Shown: positions 54,843-64,000, counted from the first letter of the stretch. The stretch: 64,000 nucleotides of DNA from Pseudomonadota bacterium (GCA_963205235.1 CAUJIP010000073.1:1-64000); one strand, 5' to 3'. Made by a program: numbers and translations. The notes: generated from the sequence alone by a model not told the origin.

Positions 54843-56594
54843 TCAGTCGCGCAGTTGCGCCTGTTGCAGTTGGGCATAAAGCCCGCCTTGGGCAACAAGC
54901 TCGGCATGGGTGCCTTCCTCGATCAGGCGGCCATGGTCGAGGACGATGATCTTGTCGGCACCCTTCACCGTCGAAAGCCGGTGCGCGATGACCAGCGTTG
55001 TCCGGCCCTGATGCGCCCGCGAAAGCGCTTTGGAGACAGCGGCTTCGGTGCGGGTATCCAGGGCCGAGGTGGCTTCGTCAAGCAGCAGGATCGGGGCATC
55101 GGCCAACAGGGCGCGGGCAATGGCGATCCGCTGCCGCTGACCACCCGACAGGGCCGATCCGCGCGGTCCTGCAGGGGTATCAAGGCCCTTGGGCAGGGTG
55201 GCGGCAAAGCCGGTAACCTCGGCATCGGCAAGGGCTGCGGCAAGCCGGGCCTCGGGCACGTCATGGCGTCCCAGAATCAGGTTTTCGCGCAGGGTTTCGT
55301 CAAAGAGGGCGGCATCCTGCGACACCGAGGCCAGAAGCGCGCGCTGATCCTGCAAACTCATCTGTTGCACATCGATGCCTCCGAACAAGATACGACCCTC
55401 CTGCGGTTCGACAAGGGCGGCGATAAGCTGGAAGATCGTCGATTTCCCAGCACCTGAGGCACCTACAAGGGCGGTGACCTTCCCGGCTTCTGCGGTAAAG
55501 CTTAGCCCATCCAGAACCGGGCGGTCAGGATAGCCAAAACGAACGCCTTCAAAGCGGATCTCGGGCGAACCGGGGGCTGGCAGGGCAAGGCTGGTCACCG
55601 GGCGCGTGCCTGCGGGGCGGGTGTCAAAAAGGGCATAGATCCGGGCAAGGCTGGTTTCGGCGACCTGCCATTGCCCTGCCAGATCGGCCAGTCGCCGGAT
55701 CGGCTGGAAGGTCAGGGCCATGGCTGTGAAGAACGACATGAATTCGCCCGTGGTCCGTTCGCCTGCGGCCACTTCGCTGCCGCCCAGCATCAGGACCGCA
55801 AAGAAGCCGATTCCGGTGATCACGTCGACAAGTGCGGGCATGGCGGCGCGACCGACAGCGGTCTTGACCTCGGCCCGCTTGATCGTGTCGACGATGCGCC
55901 GGAAGCGATCGGATTGATAGGCTTCCATGCGGTTCAGCTTGACGGCCTGGATGCCGTGGAAGATTTCGTCCAGCCGGGTTGCGCGCAGGCCGGCCTGTTC
56001 GCGGGTCAGTTCGGCCTTGCGGCTTAGATAGCGACGCAGGATCACGGCAGGAAGCAACAGAAGCGGTGCCCCGATCAGCGCCGACGCGGTCCAAAGCGGG
56101 TCGATCATCACGGCGACAATGAAGAGTCCGATCAGCGCCACCAGATCGCGGCCGACCCCGCCGATCACGACCAAGGCTGCGCCCTGTGCTGCATAACTGT
56201 CGCCCTGCACCCGTTCGATCAGCTTTCCGGGGGAATGGGTCTGATAGAACTCGGCATCCAGCGACAAGAGATGCCGGACCAGATCGGCCTGCATCGTCCC
56301 CGTCGCGGCCTGATTGACCCGCGCCAGAAGCCAGCGCCCGACGACCGAGGTGACCGCGCGGACGACAAACAGAGCAAGGATCGCCCCGCCCACCCAGATC
56401 AGCACCCCCGACCCACCTGGGGCAAAGACCTGATCGAAAAGCGGCTCAAGCATCCAGGACAAGAGCCCCAGGGTCGAGCCTTCGATCATCATGACCAGAA
56501 AGGCCAGAACCATCACACCCAGATGCGGGCGCAGATAATCCTGCCAGAACCGGCCAAAAAGCGCGCGTGAGCTTTGGGGACTGGGGGGCTGCAA
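54843..56594 (-). CDS. MsbA-like ABC exporter
   Basis: 583 residues, fused design: six membrane helices in the first 320 residues and a C-terminal ATPase with Walker A G-A-S-G-A-G-K-S, signature L-S-G-G-Q-R-Q-R, Walker B I-L-L-L-D-E-A and switch His in A-H-R-L-S. Typical of lipid A flippases and multidrug exporters; substrate not decidable. Divergent from the aminotransferase gene. Confidence 0.85.
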   Translation of the reverse strand: MQPPSPQSSRALFGRFWQDYLRPHLGVMVLAFLVMMIEGSTLGLLSWMLEPLFDQVFAPGGSGVLIWVGGAILALFVVRAVTSVVGRWLLARVNQAATGTMQADLVRHLLSLDAEFYQTHSPGKLIERVQGDSYAAQGAALVVIGGVGRDLVALIGLFIVAVMIDPLWTASALIGAPLLLLPAVILRRYLSRKAELTREQAGLRATRLDEIFHGIQAVKLNRMEAYQSDRFRRIVDTIKRAEVKTAVGRAAMPALVDVITGIGFFAVLMLGGSEVAAGERTTGEFMSFFTAMALTFQPIRRLADLAGQWQVAETSLARIYALFDTRPAGTRPVTSLALPAPGSPEIRFEGVRFGYPDRPVLDGLSFTAEAGKVTALVGASGAGKSTIFQLIAALVEPQEGRILFGGIDVQQMSLQDQRALLASVSQDAALFDETLRENLILGRHDVPEARLAAALADAEVTGFAATLPKGLDTPAGPRGSALSGGQRQRIAIARALLADAPILLLDEATSALDTRTEAAVSKALSRAHQGRTTLVIAHRLSTVKGADKIIVLDHGRLIEEGTHAELVAQGGLYAQLQQAQLRD

Positions 56595-56718
56595 CGGGCC
56601 TGTGCCTTTTGTTCCGACCGTAGGGGTTTAACGGGAAAGCCCGCCCGCCTCAAGCGGGGGTGCATTGACGCTGACGCGCAGCGGGCCTAGCCATGGCAGA
56701 GCAGCGCAGGAGAGAAGC

Positions 56719-57924
56719 ATGAGCCTTGCAAATGGTCGCCCGTATCTGGCCATTCCCGGACCTTCGGTCATCCCTGACCGGGTGTTGCAGGCGATGCACC
56801 AAGGCTCGCCCAACATCTATGAAGGGCCGCTTATTGCCATGGTCGAAACCCTGTGGCCCGACTTGCGCCGGGTGGCGGGGACGGTGGGCCATGTGGCGAT
56901 GTATATCGGCAATGGTCATGCCGGGTGGGAAGCCGCCAACGCCAACATGTTTTCGCGCGGGGAAAAGGCCCTGGTGCTGGCAACCGGCCAGTTCGGCATT
57001 TCATGGGCGAATTCGGCCCGCGCCATGGGGATCGAGGTCGATGTGCTGGATTTCGGCAAGTCCACGCCCGCCGATTTCGCACAGGTCGAGGCAGTGTTGC
57101 GTGCGGACCGTGCGCACAAGATCAAGGCGGTTTTGACGACGCAGGTCGATACGGCCTCGTCCATCCGCACCGACATTGCCGGATTGCGTCGGGCGATCGA
57201 TGCGGCGGGGCATCCGGCACTTCTGGCGGTGGACTGCATCGCCTCGCTTGGCTGTGACGAATTCCGGATGGATGACTGGGGCGTCGATGTGATGGTCGCG
57301 GCCTGCCAGAAGGGTCTGATGACCCCGCCTGGCCTGGCCTTTGTCTGGTTCTCCGAAGCCGCGCGGATGCGGTGCGGGCGCGGCGATCTGGCCTCGCCCT
57401 ACTGGGCCTGGGGGCCACGGATCGATGCGCCGGATTTCTGGCAGTACTGGGATGGCACGGCACCGACCTCGCATCTCTTCGGCCTGCGGGCGGCGCTGGA
57501 CATGATCCACGAGGAAGGCATGCCGCAGGTCTGGCACCGGCATCGGGTGCTGGCGGGGGCGGTCTGGGCCGCGTTCGACTGCTGGTCGGCGGGCAATCCG
57601 GCGATTGCGATGAATGTTGCCAACCCACTGGACCGCGCGCATTCGGTTACGGCGGCCCGCTTTGGGGCCCCGCATGCGACAAGGCTGCGCGAGTGGTGCG
57701 AAAAGAAGGCCGGGGTCACCCTGGGGATCGGGCTTGGCATGGCCGCCTCGACCGAACCGGCTTATCACGGCTTTCTGCGCGTCGGGCATATGGGCCACGT
57801 CAACGCCCACATGACTCTGGGCGCGCTTGCGGTGATGGAGGCCGGACTGGTCGCGCTGGATATCCCACATGGTCCGGGCGCGCTGGCGGCGGCGGCAAAG
57901 GTTGTCGCGGCGGGTGCGCTCTAA
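56719..57924 (+). CDS. sgaA: Serine-glyoxylate aminotransferase family enzyme
   Basis: 401 residues from ATG 56719 (GGAGAGAAGC upstream). Class-V PLP enzyme: opening I-P-G-P-S-V-I-P-D-R-V-L, and the PLP Lys in A-C-Q-K-G-L-M-T-P-P-G. Family members move the amino group from serine or alanine to glyoxylate. The serine cycle genes are not in the window; role in glyoxylate or alanine metabolism is inferred. Confidence 0.82.
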   Translation: MSLANGRPYLAIPGPSVIPDRVLQAMHQGSPNIYEGPLIAMVETLWPDLRRVAGTVGHVAMYIGNGHAGWEAANANMFSRGEKALVLATGQFGISWANSARAMGIEVDVLDFGKSTPADFAQVEAVLRADRAHKIKAVLTTQVDTASSIRTDIAGLRRAIDAAGHPALLAVDCIASLGCDEFRMDDWGVDVMVAACQKGLMTPPGLAFVWFSEAARMRCGRGDLASPYWAWGPRIDAPDFWQYWDGTAPTSHLFGLRAALDMIHEEGMPQVWHRHRVLAGAVWAAFDCWSAGNPAIAMNVANPLDRAHSVTAARFGAPHATRLREWCEKKAGVTLGIGLGMAASTEPAYHGFLRVGHMGHVNAHMTLGALAVMEAGLVALDIPHGPGALAAAAKVVAAGAL

Positions 57925-57929
57925 CGCCC

Positions 57930-58805
57930 TCAGGCCTTGGCCCGGCGCTCCCGCACCGAAATATAGATCGCCGAGCCGATCAGGATCGTGACGCCAAGCA
58001 CGGTCCAGCGGTCGGGCAGGTCGCCAAAGAACGCCCAGCCAAGAATGGTGGCCATGATGATCTCGGTAAAGGCCAAGGGCGCCAGAAGCGAGGCTTCGGC
58101 CTGCTCATAGGCCTTGGCGATCAGGAAATGGCCAAGGGTCGCGATCACGCCAAGGCTGGCCAGCATCGCCCATTGCACCGGGGTCGGGTCAAGCCACAGG
58201 AAGGGCAGCGCAAGTGTCATCAGCGCCGCCCCGATGGCCGAGGTCTGAAAGGTCAGCACCATGGCATCAGCCGCCCCTGCAATCGCGCGGGTCATCACGA
58301 AATAGGACCCCAGCGCCACGCCAGCCCCAAGGGCAAAAAGCGTGCCGGGGTTGATCTCGACAAAGCCCGGTCGAATGATGATCAGCGTGCCGACAAAGCC
58401 CACGGCAACGGCTGCCCACCGGCGCGGCCCGACCTTTTCGCGCAGCACAAGCGCGGACAGGATCACGATGGCCAGCGGATTGACGAAGAAGATTGCCAAG
58501 GCATCGGCGATGGGCAGATATTTCAAGGCGTTGAAGAACATGAACGTCGCGCCGAACAGAAGCAAGGCCCGCAACAGGTGATGCAGCGGTTGCGCCGGAA
58601 GAAAGGCCCGCGCGCCTTCGGACTTCAGCGCGAAGGGCAGTGTCATCAACCCGCCGAACAAGGCCCGCGCCCAGACGATGGTCAGGATCGGCATGCCTTG
58701 CTGGCCCAGAAATTTGGCAAAGACATCAATGCTGGGCAGGATCGCCATGGCCGCCAGCATGAAGCCGATACCAAGAAGCGGGTGTGGCGACGAAGTCGGG
58801 GGCAT
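57930..58805 (-). CDS. EamA/DMT-family transporter
   Basis: 291 residues with about ten helices in two EamA repeats. ATG at 58805 has AAGGAAA upstream. Drug/metabolite transporter superfamily; substrate unknown. Its stop lies 5 bases from that of the aminotransferase, so the two converge. Confidence 0.85.
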   Translation of the reverse strand: MPPTSSPHPLLGIGFMLAAMAILPSIDVFAKFLGQQGMPILTIVWARALFGGLMTLPFALKSEGARAFLPAQPLHHLLRALLLFGATFMFFNALKYLPIADALAIFFVNPLAIVILSALVLREKVGPRRWAAVAVGFVGTLIIIRPGFVEINPGTLFALGAGVALGSYFVMTRAIAGAADAMVLTFQTSAIGAALMTLALPFLWLDPTPVQWAMLASLGVIATLGHFLIAKAYEQAEASLLAPLAFTEIIMATILGWAFFGDLPDRWTVLGVTILIGSAIYISVRERRAKA

Positions 58806-58894
58806 GGAGTTTCCTTGACTGACGTGCCACGCTAGGGGGCGGCGCGGCGTCTCGCCCGTCCGATAGCGACATGGTTTGCATCAGGGGAATGGCG

Positions 58895-59599
58895 ATGTGG
58901 TACGTGACACGCAGGCTTGCGCCGGGGGTATACGCCACGCTGGAGCCTGCGGTGAATTCGATGTTCCGCGCGGCGATGGTCACGGTGATCGGGCGCGACC
59001 GCGATTTGCAGTTCGATTTCGGCTGCGGGGTGCTGCCGCTTCGGTCTGCGCTGCCCTTGTCGGGCAAACCCGTTCTGGCCGTCGCCAGCCATGCCCATGT
59101 TGACCATATCGGTGGCTTTCATAAGTTCGCCGAGCGTCTTGGCCATGCCAGCGAAGCTGCCGGTTTCGCGGGCCAGCCGGGGGTGGAGACCTTTGCCGAG
59201 GAATTCCGCACCTGGCCCAACGTCGCGGACCCTTTGCCTGCGCCCGGTTGGACAACTGCCGACTGGACGCTTCGCCCCGCGCCCCTGACCGGCACTTTGG
59301 CCGAGGGCGACAGCGTCGATCTTGGAGACCGTGTCTTCACTGTCCTGCATTTGCCCGGTCATTCCCCCGGCGGGATCGGGCTGCTTGACGAAAGGAACGG
59401 GCTCTTCCTGACTGGCGACGCCATCTATGACGACGAGATTCTGGATGACCTGTCCGGCGCTTCAGTCACTGACTATCTTGTGACGATGGACCGCCTGCGC
59501 CGGATAGATTGCCAATTGGCCATCGGCGGCCATGGGCCAGAGATGACCTGCGCCCGCATGGTCGAGATTGCCGAGGATTATCTGCGCCGCAGAGGTTAG
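58895..59599 (+). CDS. MBL-fold metallohydrolase
   Basis: 234 residues. Zinc motif H-A-H-V-D-H-I-G-G (about 68), later L-P-G-H-S-P-G-G and G-D-A-I-Y-D-D, all as in metallo-beta-lactamase-fold hydrolases. I chose ATG 58895, 8 bases after AGGGG; ATGs at 58871 and 58889 are too early or too close. Substrate class (thioester, lactone, other) not decidable. Confidence 0.82.
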   Translation: MWYVTRRLAPGVYATLEPAVNSMFRAAMVTVIGRDRDLQFDFGCGVLPLRSALPLSGKPVLAVASHAHVDHIGGFHKFAERLGHASEAAGFAGQPGVETFAEEFRTWPNVADPLPAPGWTTADWTLRPAPLTGTLAEGDSVDLGDRVFTVLHLPGHSPGGIGLLDERNGLFLTGDAIYDDEILDDLSGASVTDYLVTMDRLRRIDCQLAIGGHGPEMTCARMVEIAEDYLRRRG

Positions 59600-59729
59600 G
59601 GGCGAGGCAGGGCCTTCGTGCCTGTGGTGTGCGGATGCGCCCCTTGCTGTGCGAAAACGGGCGCAAAGCGGGACTTTCCGAAGTCTGGTCATGTGCCTAT
59701 GATTGGGATCTAGGGGCAATAAAAGCGCG

Positions 59730-60524
59730 GTGCTGCAAGTGCGGGGCAGGGGAAAGCGACCGGTCGTCGGGATCATCGGCAACAGCCATGTGATCAACGC
59801 CGATTTTCACGTTCATGCCGGAGCCAAGATCAATACCGAAGCGGTGGCCGAGGTTGCGGGCTGTCTGCCCTTGATCCTGCCGACCGACCCGCGCTTCGTC
59901 TCGGTCGACGAACTGCTGGACCTTTGTGACGGGTTCCTGTTGACGGGTGGCCGCCCGAACGTTCACCCCAATGAATATGGTGAGGATGAAACCCCCGCCC
60001 ACGGCACGTTTGATCGCTGCCGCGATGCAATTACGCTGCCTTTGGTGCGCGCCTGCGTTGAACGCGGCCAACCTTTCCTTGGCATCTGCCGGGGATTTCA
60101 GGAAGTGAACGTCGCGATGGGGGGGACGCTTCACCCCGAAATCCGCGATTTGCCGGGGCGGATGAACCACCGCATGCCGCCGGATGGCACGCTGGAAGAG
60201 GTTTTCGCACTGCGCCATTCCGTAAGTTTCACCGACGGCGGGCCGTTCCACCGGCTTTTGGGTGCGCGTGAAGTGATGACGAACACCCTGCACGGTCAGG
60301 GCATCGCACGGGCCGCGCCGCGTGTTGTGGTGGATGGTCTGGCGCCCGATGGCACGCCCGAAGCGATCTATGTCAAGGACGCGCCGGGGTTCACGCTTTC
60401 GGTGCAATGGCATCCCGAGTGGAACGCGGCCTCCGACCCAGTGTCGCGCCCGCTGTTTCAGGCCTTTGGTCGGGCGGCGGCGGATTGGGCCGAGGCCCGT
60501 GCCGGGTATCAAAAGTCAGCCTGA
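59730..60524 (+). CDS. Gamma-glutamyl-GABA hydrolase-like (peptidase C26)
   Basis: About 264 residues, class-I glutamine-amidotransferase fold: catalytic Cys in G-I-C-R-G-F-Q-E, and His/Glu in W-H-P-E-W near the C-terminus. PuuD-like enzymes release GABA or a polyamine-derived acid from a gamma-glutamyl conjugate. The start is uncertain: the frame opens with TTG at 59703, and GTGs at 59730 and 59739 precede the first conserved strand (K-R-P-V-V-G-I-I-G); I use 59730. Overlaps xerD by 9 bases at the 3' ends. Confidence 0.8.
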   Translation: MLQVRGRGKRPVVGIIGNSHVINADFHVHAGAKINTEAVAEVAGCLPLILPTDPRFVSVDELLDLCDGFLLTGGRPNVHPNEYGEDETPAHGTFDRCRDAITLPLVRACVERGQPFLGICRGFQEVNVAMGGTLHPEIRDLPGRMNHRMPPDGTLEEVFALRHSVSFTDGGPFHRLLGAREVMTNTLHGQGIARAAPRVVVDGLAPDGTPEAIYVKDAPGFTLSVQWHPEWNAASDPVSRPLFQAFGRAAADWAEARAGYQKSA

Positions 60525-61478
60525 CTTGGATGTCTTTCGGGCCAGCGGGTGCTTGGTCAGGACCAGATCGCGCAAGTGGTCTTCCAGCACATGGGTATAT
60601 ATCTCGGTCGTGGCCAGATCGGCATGGCCAAGCAGGGTCTGGATCACCCGCAGATCGGCACCATGCGCCAGAAGATGCGTGGCAAAGGCATGGCGCAAGA
60701 CATGCGGCGTGACCCGCGACGGGGAAATCCCGGCCAGCACGGCCACATCCTTGACCAGCGAGTGGAAATATTGCCGGGTCAGGTGGCCATCCTTGCCATC
60801 GCCCGGAAACAGGAACCGCGATGAGGCATGGCCAGCCTTGCGTCGGGCCTCGTCCTCGGCATCGCGGTGTTGAAGCCAGTCGGCAACCGCCGCTCGGGCC
60901 GGAGTTGACAGCGGCACCAGCCGTTCCTTGTCGCCCTTGCCCCGGACCAGCACCATCCTTGGATCGCCGCGCACTGCCGACACCGGCAAACTGACAAGTT
61001 CGCTGACCCGAAAACCCGTGGCGTACAGCAGCTCGAAAAGGGCCGTATCGCGCAGCTGGTCCACCGGATTGCGGCCTCGCTGCCTTGCAGCCTCGATCAG
61101 GCGTGTCACTTCGGCTTCCGTCAGGGTCTTGGGCAGGCTTTGCGCGCGCCCTGGTCCGGTCAGCCGCTGGGCCGGGTTGTCCTGCCGCCAGCCCTCTTCG
61201 AAGGCAAAGCGGTAAAGTTGACGGATCGACGACAACCTGCGCGCACGGGTGGCACGGGACAGGCCCTGCGCATCGCAGTGAACCAGATAATCCTCGACCG
61301 CCTGCCGGTCAGCCCCGGCCAGATCCTTGCCCCGGCGAGCCAGCCAGTCGGCGAAATCCAGAAGGTCGCGTCCATAGGCAAGCTGCGTATTGCGCGATGT
61401 TCCATGTTCGGCGGCGGTCGCATCAAGGAAAGTCGCGATCCAGCGCCCGGCCTCGCTGTCCGGCTTTGCCGCCGACAT
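60516..61478 (-). CDS. xerD: Tyrosine recombinase XerD
   Basis: 320 residues with a SAM-like N-terminal DNA-binding domain and the catalytic set: Arg in G-F-R-V-S-E-L, Lys in G-K-G-D-K-E-R, H-x-L-R in P-H-V-L-R-H, His in G-H-A-D-L and Tyr in E-I-Y-T-H. Length and the neighbourhood with aroK/aroB are those of the chromosomal XerD that resolves dimers at dif with XerC, not of an island integrase. Confidence 0.88.
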   Translation of the reverse strand: MSAAKPDSEAGRWIATFLDATAAEHGTSRNTQLAYGRDLLDFADWLARRGKDLAGADRQAVEDYLVHCDAQGLSRATRARRLSSIRQLYRFAFEEGWRQDNPAQRLTGPGRAQSLPKTLTEAEVTRLIEAARQRGRNPVDQLRDTALFELLYATGFRVSELVSLPVSAVRGDPRMVLVRGKGDKERLVPLSTPARAAVADWLQHRDAEDEARRKAGHASSRFLFPGDGKDGHLTRQYFHSLVKDVAVLAGISPSRVTPHVLRHAFATHLLAHGADLRVIQTLLGHADLATTEIYTHVLEDHLRDLVLTKHPLARKTSKSG

Positions 61479-61482
61479 GGGC

Positions 61483-63042
61483 CTAGCCCCGCCGTTCCAG
61501 AAGCATCAATTCCAGCGCGGTACGCTGCGCCATTTCGTCCAGACCGACCAACCGCAACAGTGACAGGCCTTCGGTCACGCCTTGCAAGTCGCCCTCGACC
61601 CCGCGACCGATGTTGTCGATGGCGACAAGAATCGCTTCGCCCTTGCGCCCGCCGTCCAGCAGCGCCTGAGCCTCGGCCGACGCTGTGGGCGCGGAAAATG
61701 CGGCGGCAACGGCCCGGCCAAGGCTGTTCGGGGCGACGCTGCCCGCAAGGTCGCCCTTGGCAAGACCGGCAAGGAATGTCGCCGTGACATCACCGTGCAG
61801 ATCATGCTTGGCGACCTCGGTGCGGTAGGGCGACAAAAGCCCGACATCCACCGCGATCCGGGCGGCATCGCCTTGCAACGGCAGGTCAATCAGGGCCTTG
61901 CCGAACAGCATGGCAAAAGGCACCTCAAGCTCGGCCTCCTGCATTCGGGCCCAGGCGGCGGGCAGGGTCTGGCTTATCCGGTCAAGATCCCCCGATTGCA
62001 TCGCCGCGTCAAAATCCTGAAACGCTTCGACCCGGTCCCAGACCCCGCCCGAGGCGGCAGGCTGGCGTTCGGTATAAAGCCCAAGGATCACGTTCGGCGG
62101 AATGGTTCCCGCGCGCGTCAACCGCTCGGCCGCCTCGACCTGGGCTTTCCAGCCGGCACGCGGGCCGATTTCGGCATAGGAAAAGGCGATGGGCAGGCCT
62201 TCGGTCGACAAAGGCTCGCCAATGGCTTCGTAGATCTTCCAGTCCAGCGGAGTGACTGGGCTGGGTGGGGCGGGCGGCGGCTCGCCCTCTGACAGGGCTG
62301 GATCAAGGAAGCGACCCAGCAATTCCGCCTGATCCGCGTCAAGGTCGCCAAGCGCCTCGGCATTGTGCAGGGTCAGGGCCGCGGTGTCCCAGTCGCCGGA
62401 GCGCGCCAGACAGAAGATCCGCGCCGGAATCGTCGGGGCCAGATCGGGCGTCTTGGCCATGGTATCGCAGGCACGATCCTCGGCCCCGGTCAAAAGTGCC
62501 ACGTCAAAGGCGCGGCGGAACATGTCGGGCGCATTGGCGCCGGCAGCCTCGATCAGGGCGGCGGCCTGCTCCAGCGCCCCCAGCGCCAGAAGCTTGTCGA
62601 TGCGGACCTGCAAGAGCGCCCCGCTTGCATCGGCGTCAAAGGGCGGGTCCGCCTCGGCCAGAAGGATGGTCAGGAACAGCTGGCGCAGAGCCGGAAGTTC
62701 GCCCGCGCGCGACAGGGTCAGCTTTTCGGCAATGTCCTTGGTCAGCCCCATGCCCCACAGATCGTGCGGCAAGCCCGAGATCGACGGCGGGATCAGCCCC
62801 GCAGAATCGGGCGAGGGGGCGTCAAGCGCCGTGGTCAGCACCGGTTCGGGCAAGGCGTCGCCGGGGCCGGTGACCGGGGGCTCGTCGATGGCAACGGTAA
62901 GGCCGCCGCTGTCTTCGGCTGCGGGCACTGCAACTGATTGTGACAACCAGTCGATGGCCGAAAGCGGACCCTGGCCTTCCTGCCCAAGTGCAGGCCCTGT
63001 CGCGATGATCAGGGCCGAAACCCAGGCCGTGCTAGTCTGCAT
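61483..63042 (-). CDS. Secreted repeat-like protein of unknown function
   Basis: 519 residues with a signal peptide ending L-G-Q-E (about 22). The rest is a chain of amphipathic helices (about 130-510, rich in Leu and Ala) that suggests a TPR-like or alpha-solenoid fold. A low-complexity acidic/Pro region precedes it. Sits between the 44-residue protein and xerD in the order typical of the family. No named function. Confidence 0.65.
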   Translation of the reverse strand: MQTSTAWVSALIIATGPALGQEGQGPLSAIDWLSQSVAVPAAEDSGGLTVAIDEPPVTGPGDALPEPVLTTALDAPSPDSAGLIPPSISGLPHDLWGMGLTKDIAEKLTLSRAGELPALRQLFLTILLAEADPPFDADASGALLQVRIDKLLALGALEQAAALIEAAGANAPDMFRRAFDVALLTGAEDRACDTMAKTPDLAPTIPARIFCLARSGDWDTAALTLHNAEALGDLDADQAELLGRFLDPALSEGEPPPAPPSPVTPLDWKIYEAIGEPLSTEGLPIAFSYAEIGPRAGWKAQVEAAERLTRAGTIPPNVILGLYTERQPAASGGVWDRVEAFQDFDAAMQSGDLDRISQTLPAAWARMQEAELEVPFAMLFGKALIDLPLQGDAARIAVDVGLLSPYRTEVAKHDLHGDVTATFLAGLAKGDLAGSVAPNSLGRAVAAAFSAPTASAEAQALLDGGRKGEAILVAIDNIGRGVEGDLQGVTEGLSLLRLVGLDEMAQRTALELMLLERRG

Positions 63043-63166
63043 TCAGCACCACTGATTTTGTCACGTCAGTCTGGGTGGGCGAAAGATCCCCAACATAGGC
63101 ATAGATCGATATTCCGATGAATCCAACAAGTATCAGAAAAATCAGTGCCTTGATGATCCGGCCCAT
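63032..63166 (-). CDS. 44-residue membrane peptide
   Basis: A short protein with one hydrophobic helix (about 6-28) and a short polar tail. It overlaps the start of the 519-residue gene by 11 bases, so it is probably translated with it; M-G-R-I-I-K is the likely start. Similar small genes occur at this locus in relatives by recollection. Function unknown. Confidence 0.55.
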   Translation of the reverse strand: MGRIIKALIFLILVGFIGISIYAYVGDLSPTQTDVTKSVVLNAD

Positions 63167-63359
63167 GGGCGCGCCCTTCCTCGTGGTCTTGGCCGCCGGT
63201 AGGATCCGGACAGCGATTGTTGCCGCGCCTTCCGGCATAATGCTTTGGGCTGCGGGTTTATGTCAGAATCTGTATAGCATTCCGCAAGACGACACGCCAT
63301 TGAAGGGGGACGAATTCCACTGACATGCGCGGTGATCGGGGCAGGGACGGACAGGGCGG

Positions 63360-63899
63360 ATGACACGGCTGGCCAAGACAGTTGTCATGGTGGGAATGAT
63401 GGGTGCGGGCAAGACTGCCGTCGGCACCGCCGTTGCCCGTCTGCTTGGGGTCGAGTTTCGCGATTCCGACGAAGAAATCGTGCTGGCGGCGAACCGATCC
63501 ATCGCGGAAATCTTCGAACGCGACGGCGAACCGTTTTTCCGGGCCCGCGAGACCGAAGTCATCGCCCGCCTTTTGCGCGGCACGCCTTGCGTATTGTCGA
63601 CCGGTGGCGGGGCCTTCCTGTCGGAAAAGAACCGCCAGTTGATCCATGATGTCGGCGTTTCGGTCTGGCTGCGGGCCGACCTTGACCTTCTGTGGCAGCG
63701 CGTGCGGCACAAGACGACGCGACCGCTGCTGCGCACGCCTGATCCGCGCGAAACCCTGCGGGCCCTTTACGAGGCGCGTCTGCCCTTTTATTCGCAGGCG
63801 GATCTGGTGGTTGATAGCCATCATGATCTGAGCGTAGAGGCGATGGCGGGTCGGGTTGTAGAGGCCCTGACGGGCCGTCCCGATGTCCTGGAGGCTTGA
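63360..63899 (+). CDS. aroK: Shikimate kinase
   Basis: 179 residues. P-loop G-M-M-G-A-G-K-T (about 12), substrate-contact segment D-S-D-E-E-I, and G-G-G-A-F-L. Phosphorylates shikimate on the way to chorismate. Followed after 4 bases by aroB. Confidence 0.92.
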   Translation: MTRLAKTVVMVGMMGAGKTAVGTAVARLLGVEFRDSDEEIVLAANRSIAEIFERDGEPFFRARETEVIARLLRGTPCVLSTGGGAFLSEKNRQLIHDVGVSVWLRADLDLLWQRVRHKTTRPLLRTPDPRETLRALYEARLPFYSQADLVVDSHHDLSVEAMAGRVVEALTGRPDVLEA

Positions 63900-63903
63900 G
63901 ACT

Positions 63904-64000
63904 GTGAACCAAGTAAGGGTGGAACTGGGCGCGCGGTCCTATGACGTGCAGATCGGCGCGGGTCTGGTTGCCGGTGCGGGCAAGGCCCTTGCCCCGATGC
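63904..64000 (+). CDS. aroB: 3-Dehydroquinate synthase (partial, runs off the end)
   Basis: Begins GTG at 63904; the first 32 codons match the AroB N-terminus (V-R-V-E-L-G-A-R-S-Y-D-V-Q-I-G-A-G-L). The rest lies outside the window. Same operon as aroK. Confidence 0.85.
   Translation, partial: MNQVRVELGARSYDVQIGAGLVAGAGKALAPM

Noticed and set aside
60516-61478. XerD-like gene as the island integrase
   Set aside because: It is 30 kb from the proposed island and embedded in conserved order with aroK/aroB, so it is the chromosomal recombinase.

Overview
The window looks like chromosome of a Rhodobacteraceae-type alphaproteobacterium (Rhodobacter, Gemmobacter or Tabrizicola-like). GC is high, genes overlap by ATGA or GTGA, and the order xerD - 519-codon gene - 44-codon gene - aroK - aroB, the Pcm-like/TolC/PopZ-like run and a DUF6280-type protein are all familiar from that family. 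This assignment rests on recognition, not on a search.

Layout. (1) 0.4-13.2 kb: a lysozyme-fold gene, then six minus-strand genes that look like an exopolysaccharide or periplasmic-glycan machine: an orphan UgpC/MalK-type ATPase, two secreted NodB-type deacetylases, a 1179-residue OpgB-like phosphoglycerol transferase fused to a glycerophosphodiesterase domain with a duplicated flanking domain, a DUF3131 protein, and a membrane family-2 glycosyltransferase carrying two catalytically degenerate N-terminal domains. This is the best candidate for an undescribed system. (2) 13.3-29.9 kb: a probable old genomic island. A 40-bp copy of part of tRNA-Cys (36/40 identical) at 13329-13368 lies in direct orientation with the intact tRNA-Cys at 29937-30010, on the side of its 3' end, as expected for integration at a tRNA. 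Between them are an FNR/FixK-like box, a small gene, a LOG-FtsH chimera with a frame anomaly, an MgtA-type ATPase, a carbohydrate ABC importer, and a divergent IclR-led operon (Gfo/Idh/MocA oxidoreductase, IolD-like ThDP enzyme, semialdehyde dehydrogenase, IlvD/Edd dehydratase). A large palindrome lies between the two divergent operons.

(3) 30-34.2 kb: a LolD/MacB-type ABC exporter with an AttH/CrtC-like lipocalin protein. (4) 34.2-48.8 kb: a taurine dissimilation locus: tpa, tauR, xsc, tauE, ackA, soeABC and an AbrB-type membrane protein. Taurine is deaminated to sulfoacetaldehyde, Xsc releases sulfite and acetyl phosphate, AckA makes ATP from acetyl phosphate, SoeABC oxidises sulfite and TauE exports sulfur oxyanions. 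The tpa and xsc promoters share paired CTGG-type repeats at an identical 23-bp offset. Between tpa and tauR sit a lower-GC pair (retropepsin-like protease and an 80-residue protein) and a fatty acid desaturase.

(5) 48.9-64 kb: mostly housekeeping genes: an unknown membrane protein, a Pcm-like methyltransferase lacking the usual motif, TolC, a PopZ-like protein, DUF6280, YgfZ, an MsbA-like exporter, serine-glyoxylate aminotransferase, an EamA transporter, an MBL-fold hydrolase, a peptidase C26 enzyme, XerD, two secreted or membrane proteins of unknown role, AroK, and AroB running off the end. I saw no rRNA, CRISPR array, prophage or intact insertion sequence.
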